DNA of 64,000 nucleotides from DASQZK01 sp963764345. Its GTDB lineage: Bacteria; Bacteroidota; Bacteroidia; Bacteroidales; GCA-2748055. Below are positions 46,018 to 54,368 of this stretch, piece by piece; position 1 is the stretch's first letter, and each line of letters begins with the position of its first letter. The translations under genes and the position numbers were made by a program. The notes beneath the pieces were generated by a model, which ran no database searches, was not told the DNA's origin, and saw only the letters and a program-made list of their open reading frames with translations. The DNA lies in assembly GCA_963764345.1 (NCBI GenBank), contig CAVXSF010000016.1:1-64000 (forward strand), read 5' to 3'.

Positions 46018-47409
46018 TTATTTTAACGTATCAACCGCCCTGGCCATCTTCAGGGCTTCAGTGGTAATGTAATATTTGGTAATCATATCCGGGACTTCCC
46101 AGCCGGGCATATCACCTTTCTCGAGGTATTCGAGGTAATTTCTTGTGACCTGTCCGAAGTGGGCTTCATGGCCAAGTCTGAACTTGCCGGGGATATTAAT
46201 CATCCAGGTTCTTTCGTCAATCTTTTTAAGTTTCAGGCCGGGATAATCCGATGCAAAGTCTGTCTCAACAACTTTTTTCAGGGATCTCTCAAAAGCAGCC
46301 GGATCCGTTGAGTGGGTCTCGATATAGACCTCCGGGATATAATTCTGTTCTTTCCCCTGCCTGATGATCAGGTCGGCCTGGGTACCTCTCATAACTGAGA
46401 AGTATGTATCACCGGCGCCATCGGGAGCCTTATACCGCCATTCCACGGATATGCGGATGTATTTTCCTTTTAGCCTGTAATCCATGGCACCATTGCAATA
46501 AACCATCAACGTGTCGTTCTTCACGTATTTTTGAAGGTAGCTTGGATACGCTGCAAGGCCGGTCACCTCTTTGAATTCGCCAGATGCGATTGCGGTGGTC
46601 CAGTGCCGGGCGGAGACCATTTCCACATCCTTTTTATAATCAAGAGATACTCCTGGGAAGGCCTCCCACTGGGCCAGGTCTACCAGGTGAGTTGAAACAT
46701 CCACGATGCCTTCACCCTGTTGTTCCACATCGAAAGCCCAGGCTGGTCGTACCAGCGGAATGCCGGAGACATACTTGAAGAAATGATGGACGCTCTCCAT
46801 GGTAATAGCAGGCTCTTCAGTTGTTCCGTTTATTAGTTCTCCGAATATTTCTGGTAGCATAGACAGTTTTTTCTGGAGAATCGTCGTGATCTCAAAACGT
46901 TCGGTCATAATATCATAAAGCAGAATGCCATGCTCTGAAGCAAGGTCGAAAGACTCCTGAAGCATCGAAAATTTATCGGGAGTGATCACCATGGGTTTGT
47001 CGGCAAGTACATTCAAACCGTTCTTTATGGAATGATAGATATAATCGGTTTTGATCCGGTTATTCCCGGCAAGCACAACCACATTCCCCTTTTTCTCGTC
47101 CAGCATTTTCTCAAAATAATCCGGACCCAGGTAAACATGTTCACGCCAGTGTGTCGGATCATCCTTCCGGGTATTGTATGCTTCGACCCTGTTAAGGTAA
47201 TCTTCAACTTCAGGTCCCTTGGGCGCATATACATAAACATTGCTGTCAACAGTCGGATACATCACCTTCTGAACCAATGAGGCATGGAAATGCCCGGGAT
47301 TTAAGGTGATGAGTGTAACCGGTAACGTTTGACCTGCCTTTTTGGAAGACTTGCATGAAGTAGTCATCGCGAGGATCATGATTATGGGTATGAGATGGCT
47401 CTTTGTCAT
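46018..47409 (-). CDS. Gfo/Idh-type oxidoreductase-like lipoprotein
   Basis: 463 residues with a lipobox (MILAMTTSC, Cys19). The next ~130 residues form a Rossmann-type fold related to Gfo/Idh/MocA oxidoreductases (VTLITLNPGHFHASLVQK, VVVLAGNNRIKTDYI, GLNVLADKPMVI). The distal part matches the C-terminal domain of the putative Bacteroidota oxidoreductase group (HLVDLAQWEAFPG, YFSVMRGTQADLIIRQG). Usual N-terminal NAD motif GxGxxG is replaced by NPGHFHA, so NAD binding is uncertain. An extracytoplasmic Rossmann protein implies a role in glycan processing rather than classical dehydrogenation; inference only. Confidence 0.85.
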   Translation of the reverse strand: MTKSHLIPIIMILAMTTSCKSSKKAGQTLPVTLITLNPGHFHASLVQKVMYPTVDSNVYVYAPKGPEVEDYLNRVEAYNTRKDDPTHWREHVYLGPDYFEKMLDEKKGNVVVLAGNNRIKTDYIYHSIKNGLNVLADKPMVITPDKFSMLQESFDLASEHGILLYDIMTERFEITTILQKKLSMLPEIFGELINGTTEEPAITMESVHHFFKYVSGIPLVRPAWAFDVEQQGEGIVDVSTHLVDLAQWEAFPGVSLDYKKDVEMVSARHWTTAIASGEFKEVTGLAAYPSYLQKYVKNDTLMVYCNGAMDYRLKGKYIRISVEWRYKAPDGAGDTYFSVMRGTQADLIIRQGKEQNYIPEVYIETHSTDPAAFERSLKKVVETDFASDYPGLKLKKIDERTWMINIPGKFRLGHEAHFGQVTRNYLEYLEKGDMPGWEVPDMITKYYITTEALKMARAVDTLK

Positions 47410-47675
47410 GGATGCTGTTTGTTAGCCAGGGTCTTAATGCCCCTGAGCAATGAAGTAATTTTCAATAGTAACAATTCTCTAAATTATAATTTTTTTTGGA
47501 AAGTGGTACAGCGGAGTTCAAAGTCCTCCGGTTTTGGTGCCTTACGAGTTAAGGAAAAAATTTTAGTAAAGCTGTAAATTATTATGTGTCAAATTCATAA
47601 CTTGTGAGAAGTGTTTCGGAGTTTCTTGTTGATCATTAATTATATAGTTACGAAACGATAATATATCTGAAGACT

Positions 47676-48161
47676 ATGCAGGATCAAAAAACAGAACAGG
47701 AATGCTGTCCCCGATTCGATCCCATTCCCTGGGAAGACAAAATATTCGAATGGGACAAAAAGCGGTTTATCAAGGACCATGTGTTTACTTTCTTTTACAT
47801 GCCGGTCAACTTCGGGCCTGTGATCCGGAGAATCCTGAAGAGAGCAGAAGAAGCCGGAATGACACCCGGCAGGCTTTGCCTTTCCGATCATACTTCAAAG
47901 TGGAATATGGATCTGTATCTTGCTTCCCACGGAGAGGTTGACGGGCTTGAAAACGTGACTCTCTCAGGAAAATATTTCTGCAAGGTTTATGAAGGTGACT
48001 TTAAAAACACAGGTAAATGGTGTGCTGATTTTGAAGAAGAAGCAAGAAAGAAAAACCTGGATGTAAAAAAGTATTACATGTGGTATACCACTTGTCCCAA
48101 ATGTGCTAAGAAATATGGAGAGAATTATGTGGCTGTAATCGGGGATGTAAAAGAACAGTGA
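47676..48161 (+). CDS. conserved hypothetical protein with CxxC motif
   Basis: 161 residues of a family I recognise from Bacteroidota and other bacteria, often misnamed hydrolase; function unknown. Conserved features: an N-terminal ECCPRFDPIPWEDKIFEWD, a middle FFYMPVNFGPVIRR and LCLSDHTSKWNMDLYLA, VTLSGKYFCKVYEGDFKNTG, and a C-terminal YMWYTTCPKCAKKYGENYV with CxxC. The two Cys and the early Cys pair (CC) could hold a metal ion or form a redox centre. No signal peptide. It stands alone, transcribed away from the oxidoreductase gene. Confidence 0.8.
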   Translation: MQDQKTEQECCPRFDPIPWEDKIFEWDKKRFIKDHVFTFFYMPVNFGPVIRRILKRAEEAGMTPGRLCLSDHTSKWNMDLYLASHGEVDGLENVTLSGKYFCKVYEGDFKNTGKWCADFEEEARKKNLDVKKYYMWYTTCPKCAKKYGENYVAVIGDVKEQ

Positions 48162-48263
48162 AAAGTAAGGAAATGAGAGAGATAGATGTGATGGATGACG
48201 GGTGGTTAAATTATTAAGGTAAGAAGTACTAAAGATTAACCCTGAAAATAATGGGACCTTTCT

Positions 48264-48296
48264 GCAGTGGTGTAAAGACAATCTCGTTACCACTGC
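48264..48296. other. hairpin, 8-bp perfect stem
   Basis: GCAGTGGT (48264-48271) pairs with ACCACTGC (48289-48296) across a 17-base loop. No T-run follows. Meaning unknown; perhaps an operator or an RNA stem. Confidence 0.4.
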
Positions 48297-48522
48297 TGCA
48301 CCCCGGGAAATGGGCCCCGGTTGATTTAAAAGAAGAGCCGGCCCTCACAAACCGTTTACCGATAAAAACTGACGGGGTAGAAATTAAATTTAATCACTCG
48401 ACTTCTGGAAGAAGTGGGTATAAGGAATCCCTTCCCTATAAAACAGGAGAGAGGCAGATTTTCACTGTGATTGGGATAGTGTGATACACTACCTCGCAGC
48501 CTGTAATTTCTGTCAGAAAGAC

Positions 48523-48763
48523 ACCTGTTATTTCCCTGAAATATTATTGCAGTCAGAGAATTATTTTGCGGAGAAACCTGTCATTCGTAAAAAAGGACTC
48601 ACCTTTTGAGTAGTTGATAACTTTTAGTCAAAAAGATGAAAATGGGACGCTGAGATTCGGGGGGTGAAAGTCATAAAGGGCGGACGGTTTGGAAGGCGGG
48701 GGAGGGGCCCCTTTTCAAGAAAAGACTTCTTAAGAATAACGAAGCCCCTTCCTGTACCCGGCC
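48523..48763 (+). repeat. dispersed intergenic repeat, copy C
   Basis: Starts ACCTGTTATTTCCCTGAAAT and ends CTTCTTAAGAATAACGAAGC, CCCCTTCCTGTACCCGGCC. It shares with copies A and B the blocks GAAACCTGTCATTCGTAAAA, AGTTGATAACTTTTAGTCAA and GGGACGCTGAGATTCGGGG. Differences are mostly substitutions and one-base indels. Confidence 0.9.
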
Positions 48764-48939
48764 ACCAGAGATCTCTTCCTGCAATGCACAAATCCTGACC
48801 TTTTATCCGTATGGCTGAGGGCCTTTGCGCCCCTTCCTGAAAAACCAATGAGAACCAGGACCATACACCGGGTGGATGATGTAATGCCTGTCCGGCTGTC
48901 AACCAGGATGCGGGTAGTCCCGGTCTGAATGCTGCAAAT

Positions 48940-49494
48940 CTATAGGCTATCCGTTTTCTCCACCATCTCCCCCAGCTTTACCACCGTGTTCCAGTTCCTC
49001 GTGGTTGCCGTTATGTGTAGCCTTGATTCAAAAAATGTGTTGTTGAGTTTGGTCCGGCCATAGCCATTGGGGCAGTGAAGGTAGATCTCTGTACCATGGA
49101 TACGGAATTCATCCGGGAGGTAAGCCTCAGCGTCAGGGATGCCGTGCCCTGATGCATCCGGAATGTCCGAGAGGAAGGTGACATGTAACTTGCTTCTGTC
49201 AATATTCCCGTCCTGTAGAAAAGGATTTTTTCCAAGCACCTTTCTCAATTCAGAAGCATTTCGGACCACGATCGGAACATCGAGGTTGAAATGGTCGTGT
49301 ATCAATCGCTCACACCGGGTTTTCACATTGGCTTTGTTCGGCAGGTCGGATCGCAGAAGGATATTCCCGCTCTGGATATACGTGGATACGTCATGGAAAC
49401 CGGATTTCTCAAACGCCGATTTAAGGTCTGGCATTCTTACAATGTTCTTTCCGCTGACATTGATGCCCCGCAACAGGATGATATAGGTTTGCAT
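48940..49494 (-). CDS. DUF1697 family protein
   Basis: 184 residues. The start MQTYIILLRGINVSGKNIVR and then MPDLKSAFEKSGFHDVSTYI, QSGNILLRS, NPFLQDG, LHVTFLSDIP and TATTRNWNTVVKLGEM are the ordered DUF1697 signatures. Length is normal for the family. The fold is compact alpha/beta; function is unknown. No signal peptide. Ends 36 bp after the GH43-like gene's stop on the same strand, so they may share a transcript. Confidence 0.9.
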   Translation of the reverse strand: MQTYIILLRGINVSGKNIVRMPDLKSAFEKSGFHDVSTYIQSGNILLRSDLPNKANVKTRCERLIHDHFNLDVPIVVRNASELRKVLGKNPFLQDGNIDRSKLHVTFLSDIPDASGHGIPDAEAYLPDEFRIHGTEIYLHCPNGYGRTKLNNTFFESRLHITATTRNWNTVVKLGEMVEKTDSL

Positions 49495-49530
49495 CTTAGT
49501 CGCATTTTCGGTATTAAAAAGTTTTGCAGT

Positions 49531-51321
49531 TTATTCCGCATACAGCTTAGGGTCACACCAGTCGGCATGATCGTAATGGTTGCCGTTGCCTCCGTCGGTA
49601 ACCGTCAGGGTTAGGTTTTTGATCCCCTTCAATGACACATCCACAAAGCGGGCTTCATCCTCCGCCTTCATCAGCCCGCTCCTGTAGAGTTCCTTCCCGT
49701 CGCCTGTAACGATAAATTCAACACTTCCAAACTGGTTGAAACGGGTGTAGGCATCCACACCGACCCAGGCAGTAAAGCGGCTGTAGTGGCCACCGGGTGT
49801 AAAATGCAATTCTGATACCGCGTGTACACCGAATCCATTCCTGAAATCGCGGTCTTTGATTTTTAAGGGTGTACCCTGCAATGCCTTATTGATCTGGGGG
49901 AAGCTAAAACCTTGGATCCAGGAGTCAGGTTGGATGTGTGTCAGCAGGATATCTGCCGGCTTATCCCATGGAACCATAACCGGGGTGGACCGTTCAGACA
50001 TTTTCCCTCTGAGGGTTGCCGCTTCAACATAACAGGTGTCAATTGCCCCGGCCAGTTTTTCAGGAAGGATCAGGCTCGTGCCGGTTGTTGTTTTTGACCA
50101 GACGCCATTCAGGAATACCCGGTAAAAATCAGCACCTGGAACAGGTTTCCATTCGAGGGTTTTTTTCTCTTCAACCGGGACAAATTCTGCTTCGGGCCTT
50201 GCAAGGGTTTTGTTATAAGGTTTAAAGATGCTGAGGTTCCATTTGTCGAGATTTTGGATTGTAAAACTGCCATCCTCGAGTATAACAAACGGCTGCCAGA
50301 ATAACCTGGAATTCTCCAGGCTGTCGGCGTCCCAGATGTCAGCCATGAAAATAAAGGAGCCTGCGGGTTGACCAGGGGCCGGTAAAACGTATGTGCTCTG
50401 GGCTCCGAAGGTATATTCGGCTCCGGGTCCCCGACAGGGATTCTCATGGGTTGTCCATGGCCCTAGAATATGATCAGCTGTATAATAATCAGCCGCATTG
50501 GGGGCCCAGCCCGTAAGCCCGGATGTGATAAGGTAATACCGGTCTTTGTACTTGAAAGGGGCAGGTGCTTCCCTTTTCTGGTCGATGATTGCACGCGACC
50601 ATGTTTTCCCTTCAACTTCCGGGCGGGCAACGTCAAGGTAATCATCGGAGAGTTTGACAATATATATCGAACTGTTGTTTTCTGACGAATAGATCACATA
50701 GGCACTGCTGTCGTCATCCACGAAAAGGTTCATATCCCTGAATGTGTTCCCACGGTCTTTCTCATCAATATTTTCAATTCTTTCCCGGTCAGCGGTAGTT
50801 AATTCTGAAGCACCACCGTCCATCCGGTTATAACCATAGTCGTAGCTGACCGGACGAAAGGATTTCACAAATTTAAACGGACCTGTGGGTGAATCCGCTA
50901 CTGCCACACCGGCTTCCGACATCGTGTAACCCACTGCGTCAAGGTGCATCCACATCACATATTTGCCGGTTTTTGCATTATAAATCACCTTTGGTCGCTC
51001 CAGAACACCTGTGTTTCTGGTTTCTTCAGGAGTTAGGATTGTTGGCAGAACAGTACCTTCGTACTTCCAGTGGTAAAGGTCGGCAGATGAATAACAGCAA
51101 ACGCCTGTCTTATTACCATGACCAAGGCGCTGGTCCTGGCCGTACATGTAAAAAAGGTCACCGACTTTCAGTATTCCGCATGCATGCGCTTGTATGGGGA
51201 CACTGTCTGTGTCGTACCATACTTTACCGGGGTAGAAGAAGTCATTGTCAGACTTGTGTACACCAGATGTGCAGGCTGCTATAGCAATTGTCAAAAGGAC
51301 AGGGACAAACAGGATCTTCAT
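49531..51321 (-). CDS. GH43-like five-bladed beta-propeller lipoprotein with NPCBM domain
   Basis: 596 residues with a lipobox (LLTIAIAAC, Cys17). Residues ~30-380 form a glycosidase-like five-blade propeller: QAHACGILKVGDLFYMYGQD, ERPKVIYNAKTGKYVMWMH, RDMNLFVDDDSSAYVIYSS and REAPAPFKYKDRYYLITSG, resembling GH43 subfamily galactan-active enzymes. Catalytic acids are probable but not proven at this level. After a fibronectin-like linker (~390-450), residues ~460-596 match an NPCBM domain (NGFGVHAVSELHFTPGG, SVEFIVTGDGKELYRSG, VTDGGNGNHYDHADW). Inferred: surface glycan hydrolase of the galactan or arabinan type, anchored in the outer membrane. Confidence 0.88.
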   Translation of the reverse strand: MKILFVPVLLTIAIAACTSGVHKSDNDFFYPGKVWYDTDSVPIQAHACGILKVGDLFYMYGQDQRLGHGNKTGVCCYSSADLYHWKYEGTVLPTILTPEETRNTGVLERPKVIYNAKTGKYVMWMHLDAVGYTMSEAGVAVADSPTGPFKFVKSFRPVSYDYGYNRMDGGASELTTADRERIENIDEKDRGNTFRDMNLFVDDDSSAYVIYSSENNSSIYIVKLSDDYLDVARPEVEGKTWSRAIIDQKREAPAPFKYKDRYYLITSGLTGWAPNAADYYTADHILGPWTTHENPCRGPGAEYTFGAQSTYVLPAPGQPAGSFIFMADIWDADSLENSRLFWQPFVILEDGSFTIQNLDKWNLSIFKPYNKTLARPEAEFVPVEEKKTLEWKPVPGADFYRVFLNGVWSKTTTGTSLILPEKLAGAIDTCYVEAATLRGKMSERSTPVMVPWDKPADILLTHIQPDSWIQGFSFPQINKALQGTPLKIKDRDFRNGFGVHAVSELHFTPGGHYSRFTAWVGVDAYTRFNQFGSVEFIVTGDGKELYRSGLMKAEDEARFVDVSLKGIKNLTLTVTDGGNGNHYDHADWCDPKLYAE

Positions 51322-51545
51322 GAATACAATGGATTTGTGTTGGACGAAAGGGTCAGGTCTGATATCACGGTGGTTAAAGATAAAGAATATTTTTCGCTCT
51401 CCAGCTTTTTCCTGCCCTCCTGCCAGTCATGGATAATATCGCCTGATCTGGGGCTTGTGGCCATAAGTCTTTCTTTGGCTTTATCCCTTCATGGAGATCC
51501 GGTATCAGGAAAGGCTGCCTTTATGAATCCTGATTTAATTGTCCG

Positions 51546-52178
51546 TCATAATCCAGGAGTGAAAGCAGGCTTCTCAGCGATCAGGATAAAAAGCGGATAA
51601 GCTTTTTTTCCTTCATCCGTATTTTTTTCGATCGTAAAAAAGTCTTTGTACATCCTGGTCTCGAAGCCATGCAATTTTAAAAGCTTCTCCATTTTCTCCC
51701 GTTCAAATCCGTTATGTCCGTCAAAGTCGGGCATATGTGAGTGAAAACTGCCGTCTTCCGTTTCAAGATCTCCGATACACAGGTAACCGCCTTCCACGAG
51801 AAGGGAACTGAACCGGTGAAAGATAATATCCAGATCCTTGATATGATGGAGGGCCATAAGAGTGTATATAATATCGAATTTCTGGTTCAGCTCTCTTTTT
51901 TCAAGGTCAATTCTGAGGGGGTTAAAATGCTTTAGATGATGATCCCGTATTTTGTCTTTCAACACCTTGAGCATCCCCTCTGAAGTATCGGCGAGAGTTA
52001 TGTTTGTAAAACTATCCCTCAGGATAAAACTGAGGAGCCCGGTTCCGCAGCCGAATTCAAATGCATCCCTTAATTCCCGGCCCGACAGAAAGGTATTAAT
52101 TTCATTTGCAAAGGCTCCCGCTCTTTTCGTTTTTTGGGGATCATCATCCCATCTGGCTGCTTTTTCATCAAAATTCAT
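51546..52178 (-). CDS. class I SAM-dependent methyltransferase
   Basis: 210 residues. The SAM-binding motif I AFEFGCGTGLLSF (~38-50) is followed by the acidic end of strand 2 (ITLADTSEGML), motif around FDIIYTLMALHHIKD and a post-motif SLLVEGGYLCIGDLE. The N-terminal MNFDEKAARWDDDP is common in this small-molecule methyltransferase group. Substrate unknown. Separated by 225 bp from the GH43-like gene. Confidence 0.9.
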   Translation of the reverse strand: MNFDEKAARWDDDPQKTKRAGAFANEINTFLSGRELRDAFEFGCGTGLLSFILRDSFTNITLADTSEGMLKVLKDKIRDHHLKHFNPLRIDLEKRELNQKFDIIYTLMALHHIKDLDIIFHRFSSLLVEGGYLCIGDLETEDGSFHSHMPDFDGHNGFEREKMEKLLKLHGFETRMYKDFFTIEKNTDEGKKAYPLFILIAEKPAFTPGL

Positions 52179-52475
52179 GGTATCAGGATTTGTTGACGTT
52201 ACTATTGGATTCAGAAACGGTTTTTTCTACATGGTTTGCTATTCGTAACAACCCGGGAAGGCAAATCGTTTTAATTTTTTACAGAAAAAGTAAATTATTA
52301 TTAAAACAGGAATACTTCATACCTGAAAGGAGATGATCCTGACACGTATTCGGATCAACGGACAGATTTTGAACAAAATTCTCAGGATGCAGGAAAAATT
52401 ATCGACAGTTTGAAAACCAAATATTGGATTTTTTGTTCTCAGGGTGTGTGAAATACAGCACTTTAAATTAATCAG

Positions 52476-53546
52476 ATGAAGACAACTCTACCTTTTTCCC
52501 AAAGCCATTGGAGAACAGTGGTCATTGGTGCAGGACAGGCCGGACTGGCAGCTGGCTATTATCTCCGGAAATCGGGGGAGAATTTTATCCTCCTGGAAAG
52601 CAACCAGAATGTAGGTGATTCCTGGCGAAACAGGTGGGATACCCTCAGGTTATTCACTCCTGCCCAATATGACGGTCTGCCCGGATTCCCTTTTCCTGCA
52701 GCACGCGGATCCTTCCCTGAGAAAGATCAGGTGGCGGATTACCTTGTTGAATATGCCACAAGGTTTGATCTCCCGGTACATTTGGGAGTTAAGGTAGGGA
52801 GCCTCGAAAAGAAGGGGTCAGGGTTTGAGATTAGTACCAGCGTGGGGTCTCTCACGGCAGATCGTGTCGTGGTTGCTACCGGAACCAATCCGGTACCATG
52901 GATTCCTGATTTTGCTTCCGAACTGGATCCCACCATACATCAGATCCATTCCTCCCAGTATAAAAATCCCTCATCACTGCCTGATGGTGATGTCCTCGTG
53001 GTTGGCGCCGGAACATCCGGACTGGAGATAGCACTGGAGATAGCCGGGAGCCGTACCACCTTGATATCCGGAAAGCCCACTTTTCACATTCCTGATACCA
53101 TCTTGCGATATGCCGGAGGTTTTTACTGGTGGTTTATAAACAATGTACTCACTGTGAGAACTCCTGTCGGTAAAAAGGCCAGAATTCAGATTCTCAGTCA
53201 TGGAGGACCTTTGATCAATATTTCAGCCGGGATGCTTGACACGGCCGGAGTGAAGCGTCTTTCAAAGATTGTTGGAGTAAAGAACGGTTTTCCGGTTACC
53301 GATGACGGGCAGGTCTTGAAGGTAAAAAATGTGATCTGGTGTACGGGTTTCAGACCGGATTTTTCATGGATCAGTCCGGGTGTAACGGATCATACCGGAT
53401 GGCCGGTCACACAACGGGGAGTTACTTCATTGAAAGGGCTTTACTTTGTCGGCATGCTTTTTCAATACGGACTAACCTCAGGATTGATTGGAGGTGTTGG
53501 CAGAGATGCGGCTAATGTGGTAAGGCACATGCGTGCAATGGCTTGA
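52476..53546 (+). CDS. flavin-containing monooxygenase / CzcO-type NAD(P)-FAD oxidoreductase
   Basis: 356 residues. FAD-binding VVIGAGQAGLAAGYYL (~16-31), followed by SGENFILLESNQNVGDSWR, and the second dinucleotide motif VLVVGAGTSGLEIALEI (~171-187). The C-terminal ATGTNPV and VIWCTGFRPDFSW are typical of the family. The FMO hallmark between the two motifs is not complete, so it is best called CzcO/TrkA-type. Likely uses NADPH and oxygen on a small organic or metal-related substrate; not determined. Confidence 0.92.
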   Translation: MKTTLPFSQSHWRTVVIGAGQAGLAAGYYLRKSGENFILLESNQNVGDSWRNRWDTLRLFTPAQYDGLPGFPFPAARGSFPEKDQVADYLVEYATRFDLPVHLGVKVGSLEKKGSGFEISTSVGSLTADRVVVATGTNPVPWIPDFASELDPTIHQIHSSQYKNPSSLPDGDVLVVGAGTSGLEIALEIAGSRTTLISGKPTFHIPDTILRYAGGFYWWFINNVLTVRTPVGKKARIQILSHGGPLINISAGMLDTAGVKRLSKIVGVKNGFPVTDDGQVLKVKNVIWCTGFRPDFSWISPGVTDHTGWPVTQRGVTSLKGLYFVGMLFQYGLTSGLIGGVGRDAANVVRHMRAMA

Positions 53547-53567
53547 GGAGGAAACGGCGTAGTATTT

Positions 53568-54290
53568 TCAATGATACGATTTTTTTACCGTATCCATCAT
53601 CATGACGATGGCCAGGAACGATAGGTAAACATAGAAGTTCAGGGTAAGCAGGCGTTGCCAGAGCCCTTTCCAGGTGGTTATGAATTCCACCGGGTGACTT
53701 TTTAGTTTGGCGATACTGAACAGGATTAGTGCGATAAGACCAAAAACGAGGATTGGGATGGCCAATGCATAAAGTGCAGGATGTTCCCGGCGGGGGATGA
53801 TTTTCCGGATCAGCACCGGCAGAATAAACATCCCGGCAATGCCGAGACCTCCGAGAGCATCATGTACTATTCCGCTCAGGGTCAGATTTCCGTTTACATA
53901 ATTTGCCGGGAATATTCCGGATCCCATTCCTTCACCCACACCATAAAGCATTATCAACCAGGAGGCTGCTCTGGTCGTAGCTCTGTTTTTATATGCCAGT
54001 CGGAATCCCAGGCCGAAAATAACGAACATGAATCCAAGGATAACCCACCATGTTGAAGTAAGTGCAGCCACCGGGCTGGCGGTGGCTCCCAGCATGCTCT
54101 CGGTGTCATGAAACATGCGGTAATCCGGGTACAGGCTTCCGGCTATACCCATTATCGTAAAATCCCCTGTGGTCGCTAAAAGACAGATTATCGCGGAAAA
54201 CAAAATAAAAGCTCTGGCAGAATTAATTCTCACTTTATTCTTAAATGGAGGTTTATATTCAATACATTCAGGCATGATTTCAGCACGCAA
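53568..54290 (-). CDS. DUF998-like membrane protein
   Basis: 240 residues with six predicted membrane helices after a short N-terminal tail (about 25-45, 75-95, 103-125, 150-168, 175-195 and 210-232). Features of DUF998: TMLGATASPVAALTSTW-like segment (here DTESMLGATASPVAALTST), GIFPANYVNGNLTLSGIVHD and repeated short loops. Function unknown. It lies convergently with the flavin monooxygenase gene, 22 bp from its end. Confidence 0.75.
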   Translation of the reverse strand: MRAEIMPECIEYKPPFKNKVRINSARAFILFSAIICLLATTGDFTIMGIAGSLYPDYRMFHDTESMLGATASPVAALTSTWWVILGFMFVIFGLGFRLAYKNRATTRAASWLIMLYGVGEGMGSGIFPANYVNGNLTLSGIVHDALGGLGIAGMFILPVLIRKIIPRREHPALYALAIPILVFGLIALILFSIAKLKSHPVEFITTWKGLWQRLLTLNFYVYLSFLAIVMMMDTVKKSYH

Positions 54291-54368
54291 GATGGTTGTT
54301 AAACATCAGATTAACAAAAAAGGTTGGAAGCTGAGAGTTAAAAATCTGTAAATCGTCCGGTGTGATTT

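Larger units (their letters stand above)
48162..48939. other. intergenic region with hairpin and dispersed repeat
   Basis: 778 bp. Contains an 8-bp stem hairpin (48264-48296), an unrecognised 77-residue frame (48251-48484) that I do not accept as a gene, and dispersed repeat copy C (48523-48763). Confidence 0.6.

Noticed and set aside
48251..48484. Forward frame of 77 residues with LPIKTDGVEIKFNHS
   Set aside because: Composition is partly plausible, but no start context, no family and overlap with a hairpin; possibly a decayed fragment, not supported as a gene.
48624..48902. Reverse frame of 92 residues overlapping repeat copy C
   Set aside because: Same peptide start as in copy A but ends differently through a one-base indel; non-coding repeat.
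51118..51600. Forward frame of 160 residues opposite the GH43-like gene
   Set aside because: Antisense shadow of the GH43-like and methyltransferase genes with no domain.
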